64,000 bases of DNA. It comes from Adiantum capillus-veneris (lineage: Eukaryota; Streptophyta; Polypodiopsida; Polypodiales; Pteridaceae). The position numbers and the translations under genes are program-made. Location of the stretch: contig CM043949.1 in the NCBI GenBank assembly GCA_014529385.2, forward strand, positions 113,651,477-113,715,476. The letters are read 5' to 3'. Position 1 is the first letter of the stretch. Each line of letters starts with the position of its first letter. A model generated the notes under the pieces. It was given only the letters and a program-made list of their open reading frames with translations, did no database searches and was not told the DNA's origin. This document shows, piece after piece, positions 20,001 to 31,950 of this stretch.

Positions 20001-22383
20001 TTTGATTTAAATTTAACTCTTCATGGCCAAAACCACTTAACTTAAAACACATGGATAAACCGAAAAGCCAAATGACTATGGAGACAGTAGACACAACTCT
20101 TAATCATTTTGTCATTGCAAAGTAATCTGAAATGATGTGAGCCTCTACAACTTCTTGAATAGCCTCCAACGCTATTGCTTGCATTTTATACTGATTTCCA
20201 TAGCTTTGAAGCACCTCCTTCACCGTGTGAGTATATTTTTGATGCATGGCCATGATTCAAGTGTTGAACTTTTTGGTTGTTTTCAACAGCTTCTAGATTT
20301 CAATCGGCTCCGAATCTGTCTGGGCTTGTCTCACATGAATTTGTTCATCTCATCGCGTTCTTCGACCATCATGTGATGAGAAAAAATCATATCTTGCTCG
20401 CATTCTCCAAAAATCAACGTGCAAGTTGATAATTTATTTAAAAATGATGTAAAACATACATTTTTTACTTTTTTCCTAATCTACGAGCTCCAACGAGCAT
20501 TAAAACCATGGAATCTGAAAATACTCAAAGAACCATTGTTTTTTATTGTGTTAAGGACTGTATTTGCTACATACAAAACTTTCCCAAAATCTCGCCCTAA
20601 CACCTTCAAAAGTGGCTTCCAAGGAGTGTACTCGGTCAAAATTTGAAACTGAAGAAAAACAATCAGAATGAACTCCTAAACTGTGTATAAACTTTAGAAT
20701 AACCAAAATTTCCTTCAAAAAAAAGTTATGCTAAAAATTTGAAAATAGCCCCCCATTGGACTCCCCACAACGATAGAAGTCAAAGGGTTCAAAGAGAGGT
20801 ATGGTGTCACAAGTGCATGGTGGGAATCTCATCGAGGTTTATTCCGTCAAGATCTCTTGTACTTTATCATGTCTTCTCATGTACGATCTTACCAAAAAAA
20901 AAATGACACTTTAAATGACTACAAATCTTATTTAACTTATCAAACACTCTAAAATATGGGAGACCAAGAGTGCTCTTACACATCAACAAACAAAAAAGTC
21001 CAAACTTCTTCTCATTAACTTTGATAAACATACTTCGTGAACAACTTCCAAGGGGTAGTGCAGTCATAGTTCTTACATCCATTCCATGACATGGTATGCT
21101 CATGGGGTGACCTATCATATAAAAATATCTCTGGTGGGGGTGCCCTCATGTTAGGAAAGGGTGTGCTGCTGATGAAAAGTTGTTGTATTGTCCTACTAGG
21201 GATCTCTCCATGTTAGCATAGTGATTTTTGGTGTAGTGGGAGCCACATTGCTTGAGGAGAGCTTTGTGCCACCATAAAAGCTTCATGTTATGCTAGTTCC
21301 TTGAGCCATTCTTGCATTAGGATGAGATTACCCACCTCTAATAAGGATGGATTTGAAGCACCTACCTGCAAGATGTAACAAAGAAGGCTGTTTTAGAGGA
21401 AAAGTGGTGACACTTGACCTCTCTAACCTGCACACTGTTTTGAGCTGAAGAGCTTGACATTCGTGCATCCACGAATGCAAAGAATCACCTGCACCCATAC
21501 ACAACCAATTGCAATAGCCTAACAAGCCTACTGCTCCCCTCCCAAGATATTGAAGAACCATACACATTCGTCTCACCGACAGTATGAAGATCTTGGGATG
21601 ACCTCTGCTCACCCTCCCGTGCGGCCTTCGGTGCAAACACCGCGGACAAGCAATATGTACACTTTTGTTGTGCGGAGTACATGGTGGTGGAGGCATACGA
21701 TTTGTGATGTCCGTGAGCACCATGGCAGCTGTTGCGTGAGAAATCAAAGAACGAAAAGAAAGAGGGGAGAGGGAGAGGGAGGAACATGGGAAGAGAGAAG
21801 GGGGCAGAGGGGGAGAGGGAGAGAGAGGGGAGGAGGAGGAGAGAAGGGGGTAGGGAGGGAGAGGAGAGGAACATGGGAGGAGAGAAGGGGGCAGAGGGGG
21901 GAGAGGGAGAGAGAGGGGAGGAGGAGGAGAGAAGGGGGTAGGGAGGGAGAAGAGAGGGAGAGACGAGGAAGGAGGAGGAGAGAACAAAGGTTTTTTTTTT
22001 TGGGGGGATTTTGTTTTTCAAAAAGTGGACTTTTAGTGTTTGTAGGTTTTAAAAAATATCAAAAAATGATTTTTTGATGTGTATATATGTTGGGAGGGAG
22101 TTTTAAGTCAAAAATAAGTAAAAATAACTTTTTTCAAAAAAAAACAAATTTTGGCTCTTAGTGACCCACGTTTTTGTTGATGTGGCCACACCCCTTTACT
22201 CCCTTCACTTTCCAAAAGCTAGAGAGAGAAAGTGACCTCTTAGGTCCACATCCTACATGTGTCTAAAAAAAAGGCTAGAAAAGTCTACTCAAAACTAGCT
22301 TCTTGAATGCCCTTGTCCCCTTAACCCTACACAACATTAGCCTTAATCCCTAAAAATTAGGATTCCTTACAAGGCCCATGCAA
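20001..22383. other. Right arm of the inserted block; no gene; purine-rich tract
   Basis: AT-rich sequence without a recognisable coding family. At 21740-21990 there is a GA-rich tract (GGGAGAGGGAGAG-type units, with one unit of about 100 bp imperfectly repeated at 21781-21860 and 21870-21960). ORFs here on either strand are low-complexity translations. Confidence 0.6.
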
Positions 22384-22400
22384 AGTCCATATTTCTCCTA

Positions 22401-22868
22401 ATGAGAGGAAACAAACTCGGCCCGACCAACCCCAGTGTGACTGCAATAGCCAGTCATAGAACCCAACCGCAAGAGGCATCAGAGGAGCATCAAGACCTGC
22501 TAAATCGCATCACCACCCAACTAGAGAGTTTATCGGTGCATCTGGTGCAACAAGGACATGCACCTGTCAGGAATCTAGAACAAGGAAGGGACAGTGAACG
22601 CAGAACCAAGAGTACTACTACTACAAATGCGGGGAAGACATCCATGGTATGTACTACTGCCCACGTCCGAGGAGGCATAATTTCAATAGAGAGGGGCGAC
22701 AGAATCAGATCTCTCCGCCAAGAGCAAGATCACTACCACCTAGGCAACCAGGGAGATCCCACTCGTCCAGATCCTTCGACCACCCATACAACAACAACCA
22801 CCACCACAACCTCTCATTCCACCACTACCCCCACCACCTGTTGTGAACCAAGAGGTGAGTATTATTAG
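22401..22868 (+). pseudogene. G2 gag, C-terminal piece with damaged zinc knuckle
   Basis: Resumes gag after the inserted block. HQDLLNRITTQLESLSVHLVQQ matches the segment before the knuckle in G3 (EVIEKLNESLSSLSIHLAQ). The knuckle is read in another frame near 22620-22665 (YKCGEDIHGMYYCPRP); its first Cys is Tyr, so C-x2-C-x4-H-x4-C is broken. A frameshift therefore lies between about 22560 and 22620. The tail is His/Pro/Asn-rich. Confidence 0.65.
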
Positions 22869-24213
22869 CTTGGAGGCTAAAGGGAAGACAAAGGTAGAAG
22901 AATCAGTTTGAGAGAAGCATAAAGGGAAAGCGAAGGTAGAAGAAGTGGATGCTATGGGAGTGAAGCGTGTCAGGCATGAGGAAGCCTCTCAAAGAGAAGA
23001 GAAAATGAAAGGGAAGGCCGAGTTTAGCAAGAAAGCAGCTAAACCGTGACGGAAGATAGACATCGTGGACTTCTCACTAGGTGAGTATGAAAAACCCTAT
23101 GACTTGGTTCAGGATGTATTGATGCAAGGCCCAAAAATAACTTGGCCCCGATTACTCCACCTTGCACCAAGAATGAGGAGGCAATGGAAAAAAATAGTGA
23201 GTACCAAGAAATCAAGACCCAGGATAGTTGGGGCTATCTCTGGAAGGGATCTCGACGACATCCTACCAACCATGGATGCCCACATCAAGGGGCAACGAAT
23301 CTCAAACATCTACATAGATAGTGGCGCGCAAATATGCATCATGAGTGAAAAGATGATGCACCATCTAGGTCTAGAGGTGAGTAGCCCGGCACCCTGCCGA
23401 GCCAAAATGGCAAACAATGTAAGGGTGAAATGCGTGGACATTGTGACTGCGGTCAAAGTAAAAGCATTCAATACAGAAGTGGAGGTAGACATCTTTTTCA
23501 TGCCACACAAAGGGGAGGGCTACCCCATCATTCTTGGGAGGCCTTGGCTTATGGATATGGAAGCTAAACAAGAATGGAGCACCGAAATGATTCAGATGAA
23601 GGATGCTAAAGGGAAGTCCATATTCTATGACATGAGGACTGGGAAGCAATGCAACATGATCTTGGAGGCTTCAGAAGATGAGTCCACCAACGACTATTTG
23701 TCTACCTCAGGAGAAGAGACAACCACCACTGACGGAAGTGACAGTAGCATTGAAGTGATGGGGATCATTCTTAAAGACCCGAAAAGATTGACACAATCTG
23801 AAACACCCCCGACAAACCAAGAGGAATCATCAGGTACGCAGTCCTTAGAGGATGCAGGTAAGTTACAAAAAATGCTCTCAAATGAGTTAACCGATGAAGA
23901 AAGGAAGGAATATGTCTCCATGCTAGATAACTTCACTACTTTGTTCATTGATGGCTATGATAAGATCATAGGAATTACAGTAGTGCAACACCACATAAAA
24001 CTCAAGGAAGGCAGTAAACCCGTAATGCAGAAGCTCAGAAGACTTGGAGTAATCCAACAAGAGGCACTACTTAAAGAGGTGAGAAGTTTGCTACAAGCAG
24101 GTTTCATCTACCCTGTCGAAGACTCAGAATGGGTCTCCCCAGTAGTAGTCACACCAAAAAAGAATGGTAAGGGAGAGTCTGTGTGGACTATAAACCTCTC
24201 AATGCAACCATGA
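22869..24213 (+). pseudogene. G2 basic linker, aspartic protease and RT start
   Basis: A Lys/Glu-rich linker (22870-23048, one stop) leads into the conserved FSLGEYEKPYDLVQDV block and the protease, with catalytic D-S-G at residues 85-87 counted from 23065 and ILGRPWL after it. RT begins at KLRRLGVIQ. The frame is lost near 24171, where GGTAAGTGGAGAG of G1 reads GGTAAGGGAGAG, a one-base loss. G1 keeps the frame here, so the frameshift postdates their split. Confidence 0.85.
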
Positions 24214-24284
24214 AGAGGGATCACTTTCCCCTCCCATTCCAAGATGAAATTCTCAATGAAGTGGCGGGTCACGAATGATACATA

Positions 24285-24968
24285 GTGTGCGATGGCTACT
24301 CAGGATGCTTCCAGATTAGCATTGCAGAAGAAGATCAGAAGAAGACAACCTTCATCACACCTTGGGGATACTTTGCTTACAGGGTGATACCTTTTGTTCT
24401 CACTAATGCCCTGGCCACATTTCAGCGCTATGTGACCTTTGTTTTCCAGCCCTACTTTGGAACATCAATACGAGTTTTCATAGATGATTTTTGCATCTAT
24501 AGCTCACGAGCCCTTCATTTAAGCAAAGTCTATGATGGCTTAACCAGGCTACAAACCTTGGGTGGCCAGCTCAACGTGGATAAGTGTCACATTGGTGAAA
24601 GCAAAGTCACTCTCCTTGGCCATGTAATTTCAGCAAAAGGGATTGAGGCTGACCCTAGCAAGATTCAAGCCCTGGTGTCTTTGCCGTCACCCACCACTGC
24701 TAAGCAGTTGGTTTCTTTCCTTCAGAAGGTAAGATACTTAAGCAGGTTTATTCACTTGCTATCTCAAGTGGTCCTTCACCTACAACAAATCACCCAGAGG
24801 GATGTCTTCTCATGGAGTGAAGAAAATGAGCAGCAATTTACCCAGGTAAAGCAAATCCTAGCTAAGCTTCCCACCATTTCACCCCCTAAGTGGGACGAGC
24901 CATTTTATGTGAACCCTAGTATAGGAAGTGATACACTCGAAGCCGTGCTAATGCAAAAGGACCCCTAA
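24285..24968 (+). pseudogene. G2 reverse transcriptase core
   Basis: Preceded by the TGA at 24276-24278 shared with G1. CDGYSGCFQI, TPWGYFAYRV and the F-I-D-D box (VFIDDFCIYSS) are present. Some motif residues have changed (PFGLTNAPATF of G1/G3 reads PFVLTNALATF). Ends at the shared TAA 24966-24968. Confidence 0.85.
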
Positions 24969-24977
24969 ACTTCTTTC

Positions 24978-25790
24978 ATGCGTCCTATTTACTTCTCTAG
25001 TCATGTCATGACCCCATCGGAAAAGGGATTTACTGAAGTAGAACACATGGTTCCGGCACTAATGTTTGCTACCACAAAGTTCCGCTCCTATCTCATGCCT
25101 AGACCCTTTGTAATCCTGACAATGGAGGAGGTTTTCCCATATGTAATGAGACACATGGATGTCTCATCTAGGATCTCTAAGTGGCTAATTAGATTACAAG
25201 TGTTTGACTACACCATGCAAGTAGAAAACTCCACTAGGACTAGCTTAGAGGGAATTCTCACTCATCGCCACTATGAGAAGAAGCTGAAGGTCAACACGGA
25301 AGCAAAGGAAGAAACACCAATGGTAGAGAGTCCTAGGCTAGAAAGAGCTCACTCTCTATTCTTTGACGGAGCATACAAAAGAACAATGGACCCCGTCTGC
25401 AGCTGGCATAGTCATTTTCAATGAGCAACAAGAAAGAGTATTCTCCATCGGGCAGTTATTACACTCCCACTCCAACAATGAAGCAGAATATGCAGCCATA
25501 ATTCTTGGGTTGAAACAATGTATTTCACAAGGAATTCAATGCCTAAATGTGTTTGGCGATGCTTTGCTTTTAATAAGTCAGATAAATGGCACTTGGGTTT
25601 GTAAAAATCAGGTTTTACTTGGTCAACTACGCCAAGTTAAGGATCTTCTAAGGAAATTTGAAGCAGTGGAACTATTTCATGTCCCCAGAGCAGAAAATCA
25701 GGAGGCAGATGCTTTAGCCAAAGAAAGAATACAAGACGTTCGCATAGGAGCAATCAAACTGAAGCTAACCCTCTTTCAAGGTAGTGATGC
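24978..25790 (+). pseudogene. G2 RNase H and archaeal-type RNase H
   Basis: The first RNase H is open to about 25390. A frameshift then occurs inside the second RNase H just after FFDGAYKR (G1 ATGGACCGGTCTACAG versus G2 ATGGACCCCGTCTGCAG). The remainder reads in the next frame from 25363 with NNEAEYAA, VFGDALL and ENQEADALA. All four acidic positions are identifiable, but split over two frames. Confidence 0.82.
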
Positions 25791-27119
25791 TATGCCTGAT
25801 ATCGTCAGCTTTCTAGATAAAGGAGAATACCCGGAAGGATACACCAAAGGACAAAAACAGTGGCTGGTAAGGAAGGCTACCAAATACCGCCTTGTAAACG
25901 ACCACTTGTACTGTAAGGGCAAGGATCAGATTCTCAGGCGGGTGCCAACCTCCAGTGAGATCACAGAGGTAATTTCAGCCATGATGGCGCCTGCGATGGT
26001 CATTTTTCTCTAGATATCACCAGTAGGAAGATTCTACAAGTGGGATACTCTTGGCCTAGCTTGAACATGGATGTACGCCATTGGTGTACAACATGCAAGG
26101 CTTGTCAAGTGGCCAGTGATCGCACATTAACCTACGAGCCACAAACTCCTATCATCTCATATGGTCCATTTGAGAAATGGGGAATAGATGCAATCGGTCC
26201 TTTACCAAGGGCCCAATCAGGTAAACTGTTCATTATAGTGGGAGTAGACTACATGACTCGATGGGTAGAAGCAACAACCACCACCTGCATTACACCCCAA
26301 GAGGTAGCAAAGTTCATTTTTGAGCATATATGTTGCCGTTTTGGCACTCCTCTTGAGATAATATCAGATAGAGGACCAGGTTTCAGAGGCGATCTGGTGG
26401 GAGAACTGATGAAGAAGTTAGGCATCACACGCCGACATTCCACACCATACTATCCACAATGCAATGGTCTCATAGAGAAGGTAAATGGAATGATTTGCAA
26501 AATCATCACAAAGCAAGTAAAAAATCACACAGGAGATTAGGATAAACATCTCATGGCAGCTCTTTGGGCCTACCGAACGACGTTCCGAACATCATTAGGT
26601 TTCACCCCTTTCCATCTAGTTTATGGAAAGAAGGAAATTCTACCCATTGAGGTACAGATAGCCAGCCTACGAGTCTTGGCTAGCTAGATACAGCGCCCAA
26701 TTATAAATCTCCGAAACCACATCCTCGATCTGGAGAGGCTCCAACTAGATAGGGAAGAAGCAATCAACCACTATGAGGCGCAGGTAGAATGACGCCGGCT
26801 CACTTTCAATCAAGGGCTTAAAGAGAAGGGCTTGAAAAAAGGTATGTTAGTGCTGAGATACGACAACATATTTGACACGAGGAAGGACAAGAAATTTCAA
26901 CCCAGATGGGAAGGACCATTCATTGTTAAGAAACGCTATGACAACGGCAGCTATAAGCTGATAGAAGCAGATAGGAGAATTCACAAGACTAGAGTCAATG
27001 GATGGAGGCTGAAAAGGTACTTTCTTAGGTTTGATCCAGAGTTCATGCTAGAAATTCCAGAAGAGGGAGAACCCTCTAACTCCACAACTAAAGATGCAAA
27101 GGAAGAGCTAGAAGCATGA
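25791..27119 (+). pseudogene. G2 integrase and C-terminal tail
   Basis: Integrase in pieces: N-terminal linker (FLDKGEYPEGYTKGQ) to 26013, a frameshift in the HHCC zinc finger near 26000, then 26040-26540 with the Cys pair (WCTTCKAC), GIDAIGPLP, ISDRGPGF and IEKVNG, giving D,D,E. Stops follow at 26538-26540, near 26686 and near 26791. The last part (26832-27119) has GPFIVKKRYDNGSYKL and no chromodomain. G1 lacks this whole region. Confidence 0.85.
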
Positions 27120-27131
27120 ATGCCTCTAGCC

Positions 27132-27146
27132 AGATGGGAGGGCTAA
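27132..27146 (+). other. Polypurine tract of G2
   Basis: AGATGGGAGGGCTAA directly before the right LTR (TGATGG at 27147), the expected plus-strand priming site. Confidence 0.6.
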
Positions 27147-27616
27147 TGATGGTCGGCTTTCGAAACCGTGACCATGAGAACCACACCCTAAGTAAGGGAA
27201 GGTTTGTTACCAAAAGAAAAAAACAAAAATAAAAAAGAAGCCCTTACCATTCACCATACCCCCCCCCCCCAAGGTTAACCACTAGTGGGGCACCGCCCGT
27301 TTGGCCACACCCCTCCATTATCGCAAAAAGGCGACCCCTCTCTCTCTTACTGCCCGGCTCTGCCAATATTCTCTCTCTCTCTCTCTCTCCTACTCTTCCG
27401 CTGCATCACCCGGCCCGGTAGGTGCATTGGTACCTCTGTCACACCCTCCGGCGGGCCGCCACAGATATTATCCTCTCTCTCTCTCTTTCGCTACCCCCCC
27501 CCCCCCCCTCTCGTCCACACTCCCTTCGGCCTTATACCCCCCCCCCTTGTTTCCTTCCCCCCCAACCCTGGCGGACCACTAGCTTAACACCCTCCTCCCC
27601 CCCCTTATCTTCACCT

Positions 27617-28029
<413 letters not shown>

Positions 28030-28377
28030 GTCTCTCGTTGAATAAGCCTCTCAACCCCCCCTCGTTTGCGGCCGCTGTCAAGCCCCGCCTGTCTCTCTCA
28101 CGCTCGCATCCCTCAACCCCGGCCCTCGCGGGTGCCTTGGATATACACAACCACACACCACCCACCCCCAATCCTCTCACCCCCCCCTCTCTCTCCACAC
28201 CCTCTCCCTCTCTCCTCGCGCTCACGCACTGCAGGCAGCCACCCTCCCGCTCGCGCTCTCTCTCACGCAGCCTATCCAGCGCTGTCCCCAGCACACACAC
28301 TCACACACACACACACACACACACACCCCTCTGTCTCTACGTTGCCACGTCCGAAAAAATCGAATAAAAAATATTTA

Positions 28378-28414
<37 letters not shown>

Positions 28415-28486
28415 CACCCCCCGTTCCCATGCACGCATATGCACACACATATAAATACACACGCACAAACGCACACACCATAAAAA

Positions 28487-28684
28487 TGTTGGGTTCAAGC
28501 CCTCTTTCGGTCAGCCCGTGAGAACAAGACTCAAGGCATGCAGCTATAGACTATCAGATTAGTTGAGTTTGCATGTGGAAAAGGTGTGGTAGACATCACC
28601 TTGCAAAAGCTATGTAAGGAATCTTTTTATTAATAGAATTAAGTAGAGTAGCGTGTGTTAGTTTTATCTGCATACCGTGTCGAC

Positions 28685-28767
<83 letters not shown>

Positions 28768-28814
28768 CCTCTTCTTGCTGTGCACCACCATGGCTTCGTA
28801 GCACAAGCTCCAAC
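28487..28814 (+). repeat. Left LTR of the Copia-type element
   Basis: 328 bp matching 30614-30900, with a longer CT run (78 bp). The exact last base is uncertain by one, because the primer-binding site follows directly. Confidence 0.85.
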
Positions 28815-28827
28815 TAGTATTAGAGCC
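28815..28827 (+). promoter_or_regulatory. Primer-binding site of the Copia-type element
   Basis: TAGTATTAGAGCC, two mismatches from the initiator-Met tRNA complement TGGTATCAGAGCC common in plant Copia elements. Confidence 0.6.
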
Positions 28828-29348
28828 CTACTGGGCCTCAGCGCTCGACAAGCCACGCGCAGGTACAGCCGCTTGCAGAAGAGCATCCCGTTTCTAGAAT
28901 TGCACGATTTTGACTGTAACCACCAGCAAAATCTTCACCATGGCATGAATAGAGACCTTCGACTCTGCATGCTCCACCGATTCTGCTTCTACTGGCCGCT
29001 TTGAGACAAACAAGAATCTCGCCATCGCGCGCTGTTGTTGCATCTATCGACAGAGTTTATTTTTTTTTCTTTTGTTAATCTCTTCACACATAAGGCATGT
29101 CCGCCCATTATTGGCCACCATCTATGGAAGAAGTACTTCCCACCTTCGAAGCCGGCTTGGTGGAGCATTAAGGCATTGGACCACCAAATAAAGAGGCACA
29201 AAGCTATTGCTCAAAGAAAATTAGCCAAGTTTACGAAAACGTCGGTCTACTTTGATTTTCAGCAAACGGACATTTACACCTTCGCAAAATCTTTTTGCTA
29301 CAAGTCAAATCTGACCAAACTCTTTACCTTTTATTTAAAGACTTCAAC

Positions 29349-30246
29349 ATGGCGTCGAAAGTCGACAAATACAACGAGACCGGTTTCCACACTTGGCAAA
29401 TCAAAGTTAAAGGCTATTTGGTGCGGAAAAACTTATGGAACGTTGTCAAGCCTCTCGCAGCCGACGAATCTGGCACATCCATTCCAGTTACAAGGGCATT
29501 ATCTGCTGAGCTACAAAGGAAAGACGAACAAGATTTTGGTATCATCCTAACCTCGTTAGAAGACGATTTTATTCATTATTTGGACGATGTTGATTCTTCA
29601 AGTGCTGCCTGGATAGAGTTAGAGAAGCTTTTCGGTGCCAAAGATAAGAATTCAAAAATGAGTTTAAAAATGGAATTATATTCCATCCGCATGTGTGAAG
29701 ATGAAAACATTGCAGCTTTAGCCAATAGACTGAAGAGTATTAGAACTCAACTTGTTTATGTCGAAGCTTCAGTACTAGAAGAAGATCTCATAGCCATTTT
29801 GTCAAAAAGTTTGACTGACAAATTTCATCAGATTGTCACTATTTTAAAAGAGAAAGATCCGCTGCTCTCCTTGGATGGTATCATCAATTCATTGCAGGAA
29901 GAAGAACGCAGGGTACGTAGTACCAATTCTACTATCATTCCCAGTGCATATACAGTCTCGACTGCCGTATACCCCACCAATTCTTCTGATACTTCGTGCA
30001 TATGTAGTCACTAAATGTGCTACTACAGCAGCTTCATCTCGACCATTCAATGGAACCAGATCTTGTGCCATTTGTGGGCGCAACAATCATCAGACAAAAG
30101 ATTGTTTCAAGAAGAATCCTTGTGTTCACTGTGGTAAAAAAAATCATCCGTCAAATAAGTACTTTCAAAAAGGTAAAACTCAAATTCATGTAGTTGAGGG
30201 AAACACTGAATCTCCAATATATTCTGTTGATGAGGAAATTTATTAG
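29349..30246 (+). pseudogene. Copia-type gag with zinc knuckles
   Basis: ATG 29349 (MASKVDKYNETGFHTWQ) begins a UBN2/Retrotran_gag_2-type capsid of about 190 residues (VKGYLVRKNLWNVV, AWIELEKLFGAKD, LANRLKSIRTQLVY, EEDLIAILSKSL). The frame ends at 30014 after a frameshift near 29960-30000. The continuation, open to 30246 in the next frame, has one intact knuckle C-x2-C-x4-H-x4-C (CAICGRNNHQTKDC) and a second whose last Cys is Tyr (CVHCGKKNHPSNKY). No protease, integrase or RT follows. The protein would package the element's own RNA in trans-supplied particles. Confidence 0.82.
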
Positions 30247-30600
30247 ATCAACTCTTTTCATGTTGTTTAGTCAAAATAAATTGTACGGGTTATAGACACT
30301 GCCACAAAGATAAGTGGTAAGACCTCCCAGTTTTTATCAGTTCTCAGCCCTTTTTTGTTGCACTCTCATGAGGTTACTGGGTACACCATAAACCCAAGGT
30401 TTGCCAGTGAACCAAAAACTCCATTTTTGGTAGCTAACTTTTTCTGACCTACACCCTATCTGTTCAAGGGGGGGGGTTACTGATCTAGGACCAAGTTATG
30501 GATACACCAAAAATCCTTGGTTGTGAGAAAACCTAAAACTCACGATTGACGAGTACACCAAAAACTCGAGGTATCATGAGACGGCATGTCTAGTTTGGGC
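30247..30600 (+). other. Non-coding interval of the Copia-type element
   Basis: No open frame of note. An isolated VIDTAT reading near 30290 might be a protease remnant, but this is weak. Contains short direct repeats around ACACCAAAAAC (30430-30570). Confidence 0.4.
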
Positions 30601-30613
30601 TTGAGGGGGGGAT

Positions 30614-30811
30614 TGCTGGGTTCAAGCCCTCTTTTGGTCAGCCCGTGAGAACAAGAATCAAGGCATGCAGCTATAGACTATCAGATTAGTTGAGTTTGCA
30701 TGTGGAAAAGGTGTGGTATACATCACCTTGCAAAAGCTATGTAAGGACTCGTTTTATTAATAGAATTGAGTAGAGTAGCGTGTGTTAGTTTTCTCTGCAT
30801 ACCGTGTCGAC

Positions 30812-30852
<41 letters not shown>

Positions 30853-30900
30853 CCTCTTCTTGCTCTGCACCACCATGGCTTCGTAGCACAAGCTCCAACA
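30614..30900 (+). repeat. Right LTR of the Copia-type element
   Basis: 287 bp, same as 28487-28814 except for a shorter CT run and a few substitutions. Confidence 0.85.
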
Positions 30901-31347
30901 AAAAATACAAAAAAAAGAAGAAGAACAACCAAAACGATATTGACATTGACAAAGAAGAAGACAGCCCAAAGCACGCACCGCCGACACCAAAGCGAAGAAA
31001 TGCGCCGAAGGCATGTCTCGGCCGACCCCGAAAAGACGTACGCGCTACACCGACACGTCGACAACACACCATTCGCCAACATCACGCAACCACGACACCA
31101 TTTTTAGTAAACCGTAGGTTACCATCATCATTTTTTTTCAGTTTTCACCCAAGCCTTGTAAAATTCTCAATTTGTAAATTTCCTCTCTCTAGGTGATGGT
31201 CACAAAGGCCCACCTAGAGGTTTTCATTTTTAATAACTCCCAAGAAAAAGCAAGGGTCAACCACACCGGGCCCACCGCCTTGCTTTGTCTCCCCAATTAG
31301 CTTATCATAATCAAACCGGGATTACCCTAATCCAAGCAGCCAACACC

Positions 31348-31355
31348 TATAAAAG
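31348..31355 (+). promoter_or_regulatory. TATA box of G2 right LTR
   Basis: TATAAAAG, conserved with 5699-5706; here followed by only six G. Confidence 0.6.
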
Positions 31356-31725
31356 GGCACTAAGAGGCCACTATCGGGGGGCAGTTCAGGAGAGGTCAGC
31401 ACTTAGTAAAGTTTTAGTGGGAAGAATTGACACTATTGGCATCACCGAGAGGGGGCTTGTGTGATTATTTGCTTTGGGAATTGCACCATGTGAAGGGAGG
31501 CACGTCCACCTCTCGACTCCAATGGTTGATGCGTACACACATACACGTTCTTGGTAGCAAGTTTCACAATCATCACGTCGTCTTTAGAGAACGCACCAAG
31601 TAGTTTCACCATCTTTTCTCCTTACCTCTCTATCACCACGGTGTGCCGACTCGTCGGAAGGAAGGTCATTGTAAATACGGCAGAAATAATTCTCCCTCAC
31701 ATCCCCGAGGGTTTTCATCATTTGT

Positions 31726-31791
<66 letters not shown>

Positions 31792-31950
31792 GTGTACATT
31801 TGCGGTGTTCACATCACCGTGGTCTGCGTCCTAGCCGCTCAAAGCTAGCTGGTACCCCCTGTTCGCTTTAACGTGATCGGCTCAAGACGTACCATCGGCC
31901 CCCGGCGTTTTAGAGGCCGTCGGGGTTCGGGTGTCGCTTTGCTCCCGTCA

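Larger units (their letters stand above)
7641..22398. mobile_element. Inserted block with TIRs and TA target, interrupting G2 gag
   Basis: Left end GGAAAAATATGAACC (7641-7655) is matched by the inverted right end (22384-22398) at 12 of 15 positions. A second shared patch (GGATTAAGGTTAAT / GGATTAAGGCTAAT) lies farther in. TA is found on both sides (7639-7640 and 22399-22400). Gag sequence is interrupted exactly here. About 10.8 kb of the block is the later G3 element; the remaining 3.9 kb has no recognised transposase. TA plus short TIRs would fit a Tc1/mariner-type non-autonomous element, but other superfamilies are possible. Confidence 0.5.
28487..30900 (+). mobile_element. Gag-only Copia-type LTR element (non-autonomous, 2.4 kb)
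   Basis: LTRs 28487-28814 and 30614-30900 start TG(T/C)TGGGTTCAAGCCC and end GCTCCAAC(A). AAAAA flanks both sides (28482-28486 and 30901-30905). A primer-binding site TAGTATTAGAGCC follows the left LTR, close to the initiator-Met type TGGTATCAGAGCC. A polypurine tract (TTGAGGGGGGGAT, 30601-30613) precedes the right LTR. The 1.8-kb internal part encodes gag only; no integrase or RT. It would need proteins from another Copia element to move. LTR lengths differ mainly in the CT run (28687-28764 versus 30815-30849). Confidence 0.85.

Noticed and set aside
20137-20646. ORFs of 75-79 codons
   Set aside because: Random-looking composition, no family resemblance, in AT-rich sequence of the inserted block.
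28491-28503. GGGTTCAAGCCCT as a Pol III B box of a SINE
   Set aside because: It is the start of a defined LTR with a matching copy, primer site and polypurine tract; no A box at proper spacing.
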